NCBI GenBank assembly: GCA_021324655.1
Contig: JAJPIP010000017.1
Span: forward strand, 1-64,000
From: Pseudomonadota bacterium
GTDB lineage: Bacteria; Chloroflexota; UBA5177
Length of the DNA: 64,000 nt
Reading direction: 5' to 3'
Shown: positions 22,870 to 31,436 of the stretch, one piece after another
Position numbering within the stretch: position 1 is the stretch's first letter
Layout: each line of letters begins with the position of its first letter
The notes under the pieces: model-generated
The model's input: the letters and a program-made list of their open reading frames with translations, nothing else
Database searches by the model: none
What the model was told of the DNA's origin: nothing
Made by a program: the position numbers and the translations under genes

Positions 22870-24817
22870 GGCGCTCCCTGAACCAGTTCAGCACGTAGCC
22901 GAGCCGCTCGACGCGACGGGAGGGTTTGCCGGAGCGGGTCAGTTCGTGGCACTCCTCGGGGAACATGATGAATTTCGTGTCCTTGCCCAGGCGGCGCAGC
23001 GCGTTGAACATCTGCTCGCCCTGTTCCACGGGACAGCGGTCGTCGCGCTCGGAGTGCATGACGAGCAGCGGGGTGGTCACGGCGTTGACGTACTTGATGG
23101 GGCTCATATCCCATAGTTTCTGCACGTCCTCTTCAGGGAACGCACCCCACGACTGGCGCCACCACCAGCAGTGATCCGACGTGCCGGCAAAGCTCACCAT
23201 GTTCGAGATGCAGCGCTCGGTGAGGGCGGCCTTGAAGCGGCCGGTATGTGTTACCGCCCAGTTCGTCATGTAGCCCCCGTAGCTTCCGCCCGCGATGCCC
23301 ACGCGCTCCTTGTCGACCCACGGCTGGGAGGCCGCCGCCTCGGTCCCCGCCATCACGTCCTGAAAATCGAGGTTGCCCCAGTCGTAGCGAATGCTGGTTT
23401 CGTACTCGTGTCCATAGCTGGATGAACCGTGGATGTTCGGGAAGAAGATCCCGATGCCGTTGCCGGCCAGGAACTGATACTCGAAGAAGAACGCCTCGCC
23501 GTGTGCTGTCTGTGGCCCGCCGTGGATGTAGACGAGGAGGGGATGGCTTCCCTCCTCATGGCCGCGCGGCGCTAAAACCCAGCCTTCGCTCTCCTCGCCG
23601 CATGCTCCGGTGAATGTCATCCGCTTCGGGGTCGCGATGTGTACCTCTTGCAGGAACTCCTCGTTCTCGTGTGTGAGCTGTCTGACCTCTCCATGGCAGA
23701 GCACGAACAGTTCCGTCGGGTGGGTCGCATCGCTGCGGGTCAAGGCGATGGTGCCGTTGCCGGCGATCGAGAAGTCGGCGACGGCATGACGGCCCTCCGT
23801 CACCGACGTGACCGCGCCGTTCTCGGAGCGGAAGACGTTGGACGTTCCCCGGACATTGCCCACGAAGTAGAGCCCATCCTCACGCCAGGTCAGGTCAATG
23901 CCGTTCGCTGAGCCCGCGACGTCGCTGGCAACGTAATTGCCGATCGAGCCGGGCCAGTCTCCGATTTCGTCGCGGAGATCCTCCCCGCCCAGCGTCGTGC
24001 TCCACATCCCGATGGGCCCGTATGCGTCCTCCGGATCGAGATACCCGAGAAAGGCCACGCGCTGTCCGTCCGGACTGACGACCGGATTATCCAGTGATCC
24101 GCCGGTGATGCGCCGCGCCTCACCACCCTCTCTCGGGATGAGGAAGATGGAGGACTCGGTCGAGACATCCCACCGCGGCTCCCGGCTCGAAGTAAACACG
24201 AGATACTTGCCGTCCGGAGTCCAGGCGGGATCGTTATCGTGCTGGTCACCGTCGGTGATCTGCTGCACCTTTTCCGCGGCAACATCAACGACAAACAGGT
24301 GCTTCCGGCGGTCCCAGAGAAAGCCGGCGGAATCGAGCTTGTAGGAGGCCCGCTCGATGATGCGGGTTGGAGCCTTCTCTTTCTTCTCTTTGTCTTTCTC
24401 GTTCTTCTCGGTCTCGTCGTCGGGACGCGTTGAGACCATGGCCGCGAAGGCGATCGCCGTGCTGTCCGGTGACCAGACGGGCGTGCCGGCGCCCAGTTTG
24501 ATGTCGGTCACGGGGCGTGCTTCGCCGCCGTCGCTCGGCATCAGATGGATTTGTGCCTCGTCCGTGCGGCCGGAGAGAAAGGCGAGACAGCGACCATCAG
24601 GTGACCAGCGCGGCGCGGAGTCCTTGCCGCCGGCGGTGAATTGGCGAAGCCGGCCTTCCTGGTCGGCGACGAAGATGTTGCTGTCGTACTCGTCACGCTC
24701 TTCGTTCAGATGGCGAACGACCACCGCGATGCGGCTCCCGTCGGGAGAGATCTGCGGGTCGGAGAGCAGGGCGAGGCGGTAGAGATCGGTGGGCTGGAGG
24801 GGGCGTCTTTCCGTCAC
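22865..24817 (-). CDS. S9-family prolyl oligopeptidase (acylaminoacyl-peptidase-like)
   Basis: A 650-residue serine peptidase: a seven-bladed propeller (repeats such as SPDGSRIAVVVRH, WSPDGRCLAFLSG, WTPDGKYLVFTS) and a C-terminal alpha/beta-hydrolase domain. Nucleophile Ser512 is in GGSYGGYM, Asp in HSERDDRCPVEQ and His in EECHELTRSG. It would cut short peptides or N-acylated residues in the cytoplasm. A Lys/Glu-rich insertion sits between propeller blades. GTG 24817 is the likely start; ATG 24847 is possible. Its stop lies in a copy of a dispersed repeat arm. Confidence 0.9.
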   Translation of the reverse strand: MTERRPLQPTDLYRLALLSDPQISPDGSRIAVVVRHLNEERDEYDSNIFVADQEGRLRQFTAGGKDSAPRWSPDGRCLAFLSGRTDEAQIHLMPSDGGEARPVTDIKLGAGTPVWSPDSTAIAFAAMVSTRPDDETEKNEKDKEKKEKAPTRIIERASYKLDSAGFLWDRRKHLFVVDVAAEKVQQITDGDQHDNDPAWTPDGKYLVFTSSREPRWDVSTESSIFLIPREGGEARRITGGSLDNPVVSPDGQRVAFLGYLDPEDAYGPIGMWSTTLGGEDLRDEIGDWPGSIGNYVASDVAGSANGIDLTWREDGLYFVGNVRGTSNVFRSENGAVTSVTEGRHAVADFSIAGNGTIALTRSDATHPTELFVLCHGEVRQLTHENEEFLQEVHIATPKRMTFTGACGEESEGWVLAPRGHEEGSHPLLVYIHGGPQTAHGEAFFFEYQFLAGNGIGIFFPNIHGSSSYGHEYETSIRYDWGNLDFQDVMAGTEAAASQPWVDKERVGIAGGSYGGYMTNWAVTHTGRFKAALTERCISNMVSFAGTSDHCWWWRQSWGAFPEEDVQKLWDMSPIKYVNAVTTPLLVMHSERDDRCPVEQGEQMFNALRRLGKDTKFIMFPEECHELTRSGKPSRRVERLGYVLNWFRERL

Positions 24818-25018
24818 GGCCCACTCTAGCAAAGCACCGGCAAGCATCCGACGGAGGTCACGCGCCGCGGGTGACTTCCGCCCCTCCCTGGCGCGCCTGG
24901 CGATTGGTACAGTGTCGCCACGACTAATAGTGACTTAACTTGCCCCTATTACTATTGGTCTGTTTGCCGGGCAGACCCCCGTGGTCATGCTCGTGGGGAA
25001 GGTCTCAGGAGAAGGTTT

Positions 25019-27949
25019 TTGTCTGTGAATCGACGCGCGCTTGGAATAGTAACGACGATTATCGGGTTTACCGCGCTGGTATTCCCGCAGCGGCCGGTAG
25101 CCGGAGCTCTAGCCTCCGGCCCTCCACCCAAAACCATCAACGTCACACCGGGCCCGGTCCGCTCGGCCACGCCGGTGGCGCCGCTGCCCGATCGAACGAT
25201 GACGATCGCGGTCGCGCTCACGCTGCGTGACGCGTCGGCTCTTCAGTCGTACGTCCAGCAGATCAGTGATCCGTCGAGTCCGCTGTATGGTCAGCATCTC
25301 AGCCTGGCTGAGGCGAATCAAGAATTCAATCCGACGCAGCAAGAGGAAGATCAGGTCGTGACCTGGCTGCGGGCGAATGGGTTGCAGATCACGCACACCT
25401 ATCCGAATCACCTGCTGGTCGACGCGAGCGGCAGCTCACAGCGCATCGCGGCGATGCTCAATATGTCGCTCTACACATACCGTGGCACGGTGCACGGACG
25501 CTCGGCGACGTTTTTTGCACCAACCTCAGATATCACCGTCCCGGGTTCTGTCGCCGACGCCGTGAAGACGATCGTCGGGCTCGACGACGTCCCGCGCTTC
25601 TTCGAAGCGTCCAACGGCGTTGCCGATGGCGGCACTCCGTACTTCCCACAGGACTTCGCCAATCTCTACGATGTCAATCCCCTCTGGACTGCGGGGGACA
25701 CGGGCTCCGGCCAGAAGATCGGCATCACCATGTGGAGCGTTCCTCCCGCCGACAGCACGCTGACCAGTTGGGCCAATGTCACGCACGCCTCGGTGCCTAC
25801 CACTGCCAACGGCCGCCTGCACGTCATTCCGGTCGATGGCGGAACGACGGCGGCGGAGAGCCCCGATGATGGTGAAGTCGGCATGGACATCGAGTACTCG
25901 AGCGGCATGGCGCCCGGCGCCACCGTGGACTACTACGAGGCCCAGACCGACACCAGCGGCAATCCCACCGGCCAGGGCTTGATCGACGCTCTCAATGCGG
26001 CCGCCTCCGGCGGGAACATGCAGATCTCGAGTAGCTGGGGCGAGTGCGAGGTTTCAAACGACTCCTGGACGAACGCCGTCCAGAATGTTCTGTCGTCGAA
26101 CACGGCAACCGGTCACAGCTACTTCTTCTCAACCGGTGACAGCGGCTCAACCTGCTCCGGCTCGGGGAATCCCTGGCCGGACTATCCGGCCAGTAGCCAG
26201 TACGCGACCGCCGTCGGCGGGACGCGCATCTCGGGAGTGCCGAACGGAACGACGTATCCCGGTGAGACCGCCTGGGCCTACTGCGCGTCGTGTGGCCCGG
26301 AGGGCTCGGGTGGCGGCTACAGCAAGATCTTCGCCCGCCCTTCCTGGCAGATCGCCTCGGGTCTCGCGACCGGCTCCTATCGCGCCTACCCCGACGTGTC
26401 GGCCGACGCCGATCCCAATAGCGGCGCGTACGTCTGTTACGGCAGCAGCGCGTCCTGCGGGCAGTTCGGCGGAACGAGCCTGGCAAGCCCGCTGTGGGCC
26501 GGCATGACGGCCGTCCTCAACCAGTACCTGGCCGCCCACGGCACGTCCGTCGGCTTCTTCGATCCCAAGCTGTACAACCTGGCCAACCACACGCAGGCGT
26601 ATGCCCCATTCCACGACATCACCTCCGGCACCAACGGCGCGTACAACGCCGGGACCGGCTGGGATGCCGTGACCGGCCTGGGCAGCCCTGATCTGTACAA
26701 TGTCGCCCGCGACCTGGCCGGCGGCACGGCGAGTCCCACGGCCACCCCGGTACCGCCGACCGCAACTCCGACGCGCACGCCGGCGCCAACTGCCACCTCG
26801 ACGCCGACCACCCCTGTCCCCACCGCGACCCGCACGCCGACGACACCGGTCCCGACGGCCACCGCCACCCCGGTCCCGGGCGGCACCCAACTCCTCACCA
26901 ACGGCAACTTCGAATCGTCCACCTCACCCTGGTCTCTGACGTCCGCCCAGGCCCACACCATCATTCAGACCACGGTGTCCCATTCACCGTCCCATGCCGC
27001 CCGCCTGTGCGGCTCGACCGTATGCACCGACACTGTCTCGCAGACGGTGACTCTCCCGTCGTCCTTGACCAGCGCGACGCTCTCCTACTGGGAGGAGATC
27101 ACGACGAACGAGACGAGCCTGAGTTGCTACGATATCCTCGCGGTTCAGATTCTCCATGCCGGGACGCTGGTGAATACGCCGCAGCAACTGTGCAATGGGA
27201 ATGCAAGTCCCTGGCAGCAGTGGACTCTCAACCTCACCTCGATCCTGCAGCCCTATGCCGGTCAGCAGGTCACACTGCGCTTCCAGGGCACGGTACGCGG
27301 CCCGTTCGCCACGACCTTCTTCGTCGATGATGCAAGCCTGACGACGCAAAGCGGCACGTCTGCCCCCACGGCAACGCCGGTGCCGACCCACACGGCTCCC
27401 GCGCCGACCGCGACTCCCACCAAGACGGCGGTACCGACGGCGACACCTACCAGGACACCGGCGCCGACCTCGACGCCCACCTCTACTCCGGTGTCCACCG
27501 CCTGCCCCGGCTCAGGCTGCGTCCAGGCCATGCTCACCATTCTGAACACGGACCGTGCCCAAAATGGCGCGGCGGCCCTGACCCTGAGCATGACGCAAAC
27601 CAACGGCACCGGCAGTTGCATCGGCTCCATTGGTCACTCTCGGGACATGCAGCAGAGCGGAAGTATCTGGCATACCAATCCCAGCTACCCGGCGGCCTCC
27701 TTCCCCAACGATATCTGCCTGTCGTACTACACAGCGGGCGAGAACGTGGGAGAGGCCGGCTACGGCAACGAGCTGACCGATCTGCAGCAACTCAATCAGA
27801 TGATGATATCGGAGACCCACAGCGCCACCTACTGCGCCGTGTTCAACAACCATGCCTGCAACATCATCAACCCCAACTTCCATCAGGTCGGCATCGGCAT
27901 CGTCAATGTGAACGGCGGCACCTGGCTGACCGAGGACTTCACCAACTAA
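25019..27949 (+). CDS. Secreted S53 (kumamolisin-type) peptidase with C-terminal CAP domain
   Basis: This 976-residue protein starts at TTG 25019 behind CAGGAGAAGG. It has a signal peptide (1-30), pro-kumamolisin domain (about 60-195), and sedolisin catalytic domain (210-570) with E286, D290 (GEVGMDIE), oxyanion D374 and Ser487 (FGGTSLASP); D533 and D549 may bind calcium. A TP-rich linker (571-620), a Cys-containing beta-sandwich-like module (621-775), a second TP linker (781-825) and a CAP domain (about 833-976) follow. It likely acts as an acid protease outside the cell. A strong hairpin follows the stop. Confidence 0.9.
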   Translation: MSVNRRALGIVTTIIGFTALVFPQRPVAGALASGPPPKTINVTPGPVRSATPVAPLPDRTMTIAVALTLRDASALQSYVQQISDPSSPLYGQHLSLAEANQEFNPTQQEEDQVVTWLRANGLQITHTYPNHLLVDASGSSQRIAAMLNMSLYTYRGTVHGRSATFFAPTSDITVPGSVADAVKTIVGLDDVPRFFEASNGVADGGTPYFPQDFANLYDVNPLWTAGDTGSGQKIGITMWSVPPADSTLTSWANVTHASVPTTANGRLHVIPVDGGTTAAESPDDGEVGMDIEYSSGMAPGATVDYYEAQTDTSGNPTGQGLIDALNAAASGGNMQISSSWGECEVSNDSWTNAVQNVLSSNTATGHSYFFSTGDSGSTCSGSGNPWPDYPASSQYATAVGGTRISGVPNGTTYPGETAWAYCASCGPEGSGGGYSKIFARPSWQIASGLATGSYRAYPDVSADADPNSGAYVCYGSSASCGQFGGTSLASPLWAGMTAVLNQYLAAHGTSVGFFDPKLYNLANHTQAYAPFHDITSGTNGAYNAGTGWDAVTGLGSPDLYNVARDLAGGTASPTATPVPPTATPTRTPAPTATSTPTTPVPTATRTPTTPVPTATATPVPGGTQLLTNGNFESSTSPWSLTSAQAHTIIQTTVSHSPSHAARLCGSTVCTDTVSQTVTLPSSLTSATLSYWEEITTNETSLSCYDILAVQILHAGTLVNTPQQLCNGNASPWQQWTLNLTSILQPYAGQQVTLRFQGTVRGPFATTFFVDDASLTTQSGTSAPTATPVPTHTAPAPTATPTKTAVPTATPTRTPAPTSTPTSTPVSTACPGSGCVQAMLTILNTDRAQNGAAALTLSMTQTNGTGSCIGSIGHSRDMQQSGSIWHTNPSYPAASFPNDICLSYYTAGENVGEAGYGNELTDLQQLNQMMISETHSATYCAVFNNHACNIINPNFHQVGIGIVNVNGGTWLTEDFTN

Positions 27950-27957
27950 AGCCGGCA

Positions 27958-27984
27958 AGAGCGGGCGGCTTGACCGCCCGCTCT
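27958..27984 (+). terminator. Hairpin after the S53 peptidase gene
   Basis: An 11-bp perfect stem AGAGCGGGCGG / CCGCCCGCTCT with a 5-nt loop starts 9 bp after the stop. No T-tract follows. Confidence 0.7.
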
Positions 27985-28048
27985 CGCGGCCTGTCCTCTC
28001 AACCTCCCCGCTCGCTATACTCGCGGGTCTGTGCCAGGAAGGGGTGTT

Positions 28049-29050
28049 ATGTTTCGCGCTCTGTCTGTTTTTGCCGTCCTCGCTGCTTTACCGCTCGGTG
28101 CCGCTTCCGCCGCCGGGCGGATCCAATTTCTCAAGATGGAAAAATCTCCCGTCGTCTATGACGTCCTGTATCGCTGGGGTCAGGTCACCCCCGGACCCGG
28201 CGGCGCGTACGGTCCCAACATCAGCGATTCCCGCTCCGGTTGGCTGCTGGAGGAGCAGCGTTACGGGGATACCGACGTGATCGACGGCACGTTGCGCCGG
28301 CAGCCGGGACTGATCGCCGAGGGGCTCAGCATGTTCCATTTTGGTCTGGCGCGCGAAGCCTCGAACGGCTCCTTCCCCGGAGCAGCGTGGCCCTTTCACG
28401 GCGCTGCCATGTTCATGTCGCAGGCGGCACCGGCTCTAATCGTGCTCTCGGCGTCGCGGTATCGCGCTCGCTTCGAGAGCGAGATTCGCTGGGAGATCGC
28501 CCGCATGGTGCGTGCCTCCTACTACATGGTCCGATCGGTCGGTGGGGCTCCCCGTCTTGACGATCCCGCCAAGAATCACCGCTACTACGAAGCGGCGCTG
28601 GCGCTCGGCGCCGTCTCCCTTCTGGGCAAAGACCGCACGCTGCGATCATGGTCTGAGCGCTACGCCCGGCGCGGCATCGAAATGGAGCGGCCGGATGGCA
28701 TCATGCCGGAAAATGGCGGCCACGACTCCGGCTACCAGGCCCTGGGCATGATCAGCGCCGCTCGCTACCTGACGCTCGTCGCCAGGGGCGGTCTGGCGCG
28801 GACGCTCCATACGGCGCTCGCTCGTGGCGAGGCCTGGGAGCTGTCACGGGTGCGTCCCGACGGATCGATCGACCAGGCAGGTGATACCCGGAGTGCCGGC
28901 TGCGCCGAACGAGGTCCGGACGGCGCCTGCAAGACAGTGATGTACGCGCCGATCTACGGCGCCCTGGCACGGTGGTCCGCCATCAGCGGCGACCCACGCT
29001 ACGCGCAGGCCGCGGAGCAGGTCTGGCGCCGCAGCGGCTACAGCGGATAG
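28049..29050 (+). CDS. Secreted protein of unknown function (alpha-toroid-like)
   Basis: A 333-residue exported protein with signal peptide FRALSVFAVLAALPLGAASA. ATG 28049 follows GGAAGGGG. The mature part is helical with repeated patterns (LRSWSERYARRGIEMERPDG, SGYQALGMISAARYLTL, YGALARWSAISGDPRYAQAA) as in alpha/alpha-barrel polysaccharide lyases and heparinases, but no diagnostic catalytic motif is recognised. The possible glycan-degrading role is inference. It follows the S53 peptidase and may belong to the same extracellular degradative set. Confidence 0.65.
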   Translation: MFRALSVFAVLAALPLGAASAAGRIQFLKMEKSPVVYDVLYRWGQVTPGPGGAYGPNISDSRSGWLLEEQRYGDTDVIDGTLRRQPGLIAEGLSMFHFGLAREASNGSFPGAAWPFHGAAMFMSQAAPALIVLSASRYRARFESEIRWEIARMVRASYYMVRSVGGAPRLDDPAKNHRYYEAALALGAVSLLGKDRTLRSWSERYARRGIEMERPDGIMPENGGHDSGYQALGMISAARYLTLVARGGLARTLHTALARGEAWELSRVRPDGSIDQAGDTRSAGCAERGPDGACKTVMYAPIYGALARWSAISGDPRYAQAAEQVWRRSGYSG

Positions 29051-29232
29051 CGGAAGGAGGGGCGCCCGACCGTGGGAGAGAGACCGGGACTCGCGGCCGG
29101 GCGCCTGGCAGAGGAGAAGGCTAGTTCGTAGCGCCAACCGCTTCGCCAACCATATGATAGAGGCGTAAACGACAGGCCGCACCACGGCGTGGCAAGAAGC
29201 GTGCCATCTTTTCGCCGCACGGTTCGGCGGAG

Positions 29233-29247
29233 TACTATAGGCGTACA
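29233..29247 (+). promoter_or_regulatory. -10 element suggesting a leaderless MarR mRNA
   Basis: TACTAT (29233-29238) lies 8 bp before the ATG at 29247, which puts the expected transcription start on or next to the start codon. No ribosome-binding site precedes the ATG. The -35 region is poor. Confidence 0.4.
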
Positions 29248-29711
29248 TGCGAAAGACCGACGAGATCGCGGCAGACAGCGACGTTCCTGAGGGCGAGTGG
29301 TCGCAGCGGGACTATCAGGATCAGGCGGATTTTCGCTGCGCGGTGCGGCGGTTCGTGCGTTTCGCTGAAGAGCAGGCCCGGGAGAAGGGCATAACGCCGC
29401 AGCAGCACGTGTTGCTGGTCGTCGTGCGCGGCCATGCGTCCTATCCACGCGTGGGGATCGGTGAAATTGCGCGTGCCCTCCAGGTGCGTCAGTCGAGCGC
29501 GTCGCTGCTCGTCGATCGCTGCGTGCGGCGCGGTCTGCTCTCCCGCCGAGAGGATGTCCAGGATCGGCGGCGCGCCGTCGTCTCTCTCACGGAGGAGGGA
29601 CAGCGCATCCTGGACGAGATTATGGCAGCCAACCGGAGAGAACTGGGCGCGCTGCGTGAGGCGCTGTTCCGGGAATCGTTCCTCTCCGCGATTCGCACGA
29701 TACCCGACTGA
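29247..29711 (+). CDS. MarR-family transcriptional regulator
   Basis: A 154-residue MarR protein: helix-turn-helix GIGEIARALQVRQSSASLLVDRC and wing RREDVQDRRRAVVSLTEEGQ. The N-terminal 30 residues are acidic and likely flexible. It differs from the MarR at 801-1301 and has no adjacent transporter. A convergent two-helix membrane protein abuts its stop, and the UxaA/TDO genes follow. Ligand and target are unknown; the leader appears to be absent. Confidence 0.88.
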   Translation: MRKTDEIAADSDVPEGEWSQRDYQDQADFRCAVRRFVRFAEEQAREKGITPQQHVLLVVVRGHASYPRVGIGEIARALQVRQSSASLLVDRCVRRGLLSRREDVQDRRRAVVSLTEEGQRILDEIMAANRRELGALREALFRESFLSAIRTIPD

Positions 29712-29870
29712 TTACTGCTCCGGGCCACTGCGCAGACCGAGATAGAGAAACGCCGCGAGCAGGACCAAGCTGAGAGCGATGATCAGCACGATGGGTGGAG
29801 TCAGCGCGGACACCAGGAAGAGGGCCACCATGAGCAAGACACCGAGCGGGAGAACCACGGCGGGTTTCAC
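29712..29870 (-). CDS. Small two-helix membrane protein (52 aa)
   Basis: On the minus strand GTG 29870 follows TAGGATCGG and the frame ends in TAA directly against the MarR stop. The 52 residues (58 from ATG 29888) form two long hydrophobic stretches, VVLPLGVLLMVALFLVSAL and IVLIIALSLVLLAAFLYLGL, with a PP turn between. No family recognised. It is like the 58-residue protein at 11451 in layout, not clearly in sequence. Coding status rests on hydrophobicity and close packing. Confidence 0.5.
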   Translation of the reverse strand: MKPAVVLPLGVLLMVALFLVSALTPPIVLIIALSLVLLAAFLYLGLRSGPEQ

Positions 29871-29897
29871 GACCGATCCTAGCAGCATGGCAGAATC

Positions 29898-31436
29898 ATG
29901 CCGATTCAGCTAACGCCGGCTCGTCGCGGCACCGCGGCGATCGCGGAAGTGGCCGTTCACCTTCATCCCGGGGATGAGGTTGCCATCGCCAAGGCCGATC
30001 TGGCTCCCGGTCTCCTGGTGCACGCCGCGAGCGGTGACGTTCGCGTGGCGCGCCTCGTCCCGGCCGGTCACAAGATTGCGTTGCGTCCGGTCATCGTGGG
30101 CGACCCGGTTCACCGTTACGGCCAGGTCATTGGATATGCAACGGCCCCGATTGCGCCCGGCGATCACGTCCATTCCCACAATCTCGCCGTTGGTGAGGTC
30201 CACCACGACTACACCTTTGCTCAGGACCTCCGGTTTGTGGAGCCGGCGGAGCCACGGTCGTTTCAGGGCTACCGGCGTGGTGAGCGTGCCGGTACCCGGA
30301 ATTATCTTGCTGTGATCTCCTCGGTCAATTGCAGCGCGAGTGTCTCGCGTGCCGTGGCCGACCGGTTCCGTGACCTGCGTGCCTTTCCGCACGTGGACGG
30401 CGTCATCGCCCTGACGCACAAGGGAGGGTGCGGAGCCCATTACGGCGGCGCCGAGGTCGACCTGCTCCAGCGGACACTGGCCGGTTTCTGCCGCCATCCC
30501 AATATCGCCGGGTATGTGCTTATCGGACTGGGCTGCGAGGTGAATCAGATACCCGATCTGGTCGAGAACCAGGGGTTGGGCGAGCCCACCTCCCTGATCA
30601 TCCAGGACGAGGGAGGACTGGTCGATACGGTGGAGGCCGGCGTGCGTGCCGTCGAGCGCCTCCTGCCGGGGGCCGAAGCGGAGCGCCGCGTGCCGCTTCC
30701 GGCGTCCGGACTGATGCTCGCCCTCCAGTGTGGCGGCAGTGACGCCTGGTCAGGGATCACCGCCAACCCGGCGCTTGGATATGCCGCCGACCTGTTAGTG
30801 GCGCAAGGTGGCACGGTCGTCCTTGGAGAGACGCCGGAGGTGTACGGGGCCGAGCATCTGCTGACGCGACGTGCGGTCTCGGAGGCAGTGGGCCGAAAGC
30901 TCCTGGAGCGCATTGCCTGGTGGGAACACTATACAGCCGTCAACGGCGCCGAGATCGACAACAATCCGACACCGGGCAATAAACTCGGCGGACTGACCAC
31001 GATTTACGAGAAGTCGTTGGGCGCGGTCGCCAAGAGCGGGACGACGCCGTTGGTGGACGTCGCCGGCTATGCGGAGCCGATTGGGGCCCGCGGCTTCGTC
31101 CATATGGATACTCCCGGCTACGATCCCGTCTCCGTGACCGGCCAGGTCGCCGGCGGCTGCAATCTGGTGGCCTTCACCACGGGACGCGGCTCGGTATTCG
31201 GCTGCCGACCCGCCCCAACGATCAAGATCGCCTCGAATACTGCTCTTTACCGGACGATGCAGGGCGACATGGACGTGAACGCGGGGCGCGTGCTCGAGGG
31301 GGCCGCGGTGCGCGAGGTCGGCGAAGAGATCTTTGACCTGTTGCTGCGGGTCGCATCCGGTGAAGAGACACACAGTGAGCGTCACGGCATCGGGGAGGAA
31401 GAGTTCAACCCCTGGATTCTGGGAGCCACCCTGTAG
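29898..31436 (+). CDS. UxaA/GarD-family dehydratase (altronate or galactarate type)
   Basis: A 512-residue fused protein: N-terminal SAF domain (HPGDEVAIAKADLAPGLLV ... GYATAPIAPGDHVHSHNL, about 20-110) and the UxaA catalytic region from about 125 (GYRRGERAGTRNYLAVIS, THKGGCGAHYGG, LQCGGSDAWSGITANPALG, GCNLVAFTTGRGSVFG). These enzymes remove water from sugar acids such as altronate or galactarate, using iron. Which sugar acid is not clear. Its stop TAG abuts the ATG of the tryptophan dioxygenase gene. Confidence 0.9.
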   Translation: MPIQLTPARRGTAAIAEVAVHLHPGDEVAIAKADLAPGLLVHAASGDVRVARLVPAGHKIALRPVIVGDPVHRYGQVIGYATAPIAPGDHVHSHNLAVGEVHHDYTFAQDLRFVEPAEPRSFQGYRRGERAGTRNYLAVISSVNCSASVSRAVADRFRDLRAFPHVDGVIALTHKGGCGAHYGGAEVDLLQRTLAGFCRHPNIAGYVLIGLGCEVNQIPDLVENQGLGEPTSLIIQDEGGLVDTVEAGVRAVERLLPGAEAERRVPLPASGLMLALQCGGSDAWSGITANPALGYAADLLVAQGGTVVLGETPEVYGAEHLLTRRAVSEAVGRKLLERIAWWEHYTAVNGAEIDNNPTPGNKLGGLTTIYEKSLGAVAKSGTTPLVDVAGYAEPIGARGFVHMDTPGYDPVSVTGQVAGGCNLVAFTTGRGSVFGCRPAPTIKIASNTALYRTMQGDMDVNAGRVLEGAAVREVGEEIFDLLLRVASGEETHSERHGIGEEEFNPWILGATL

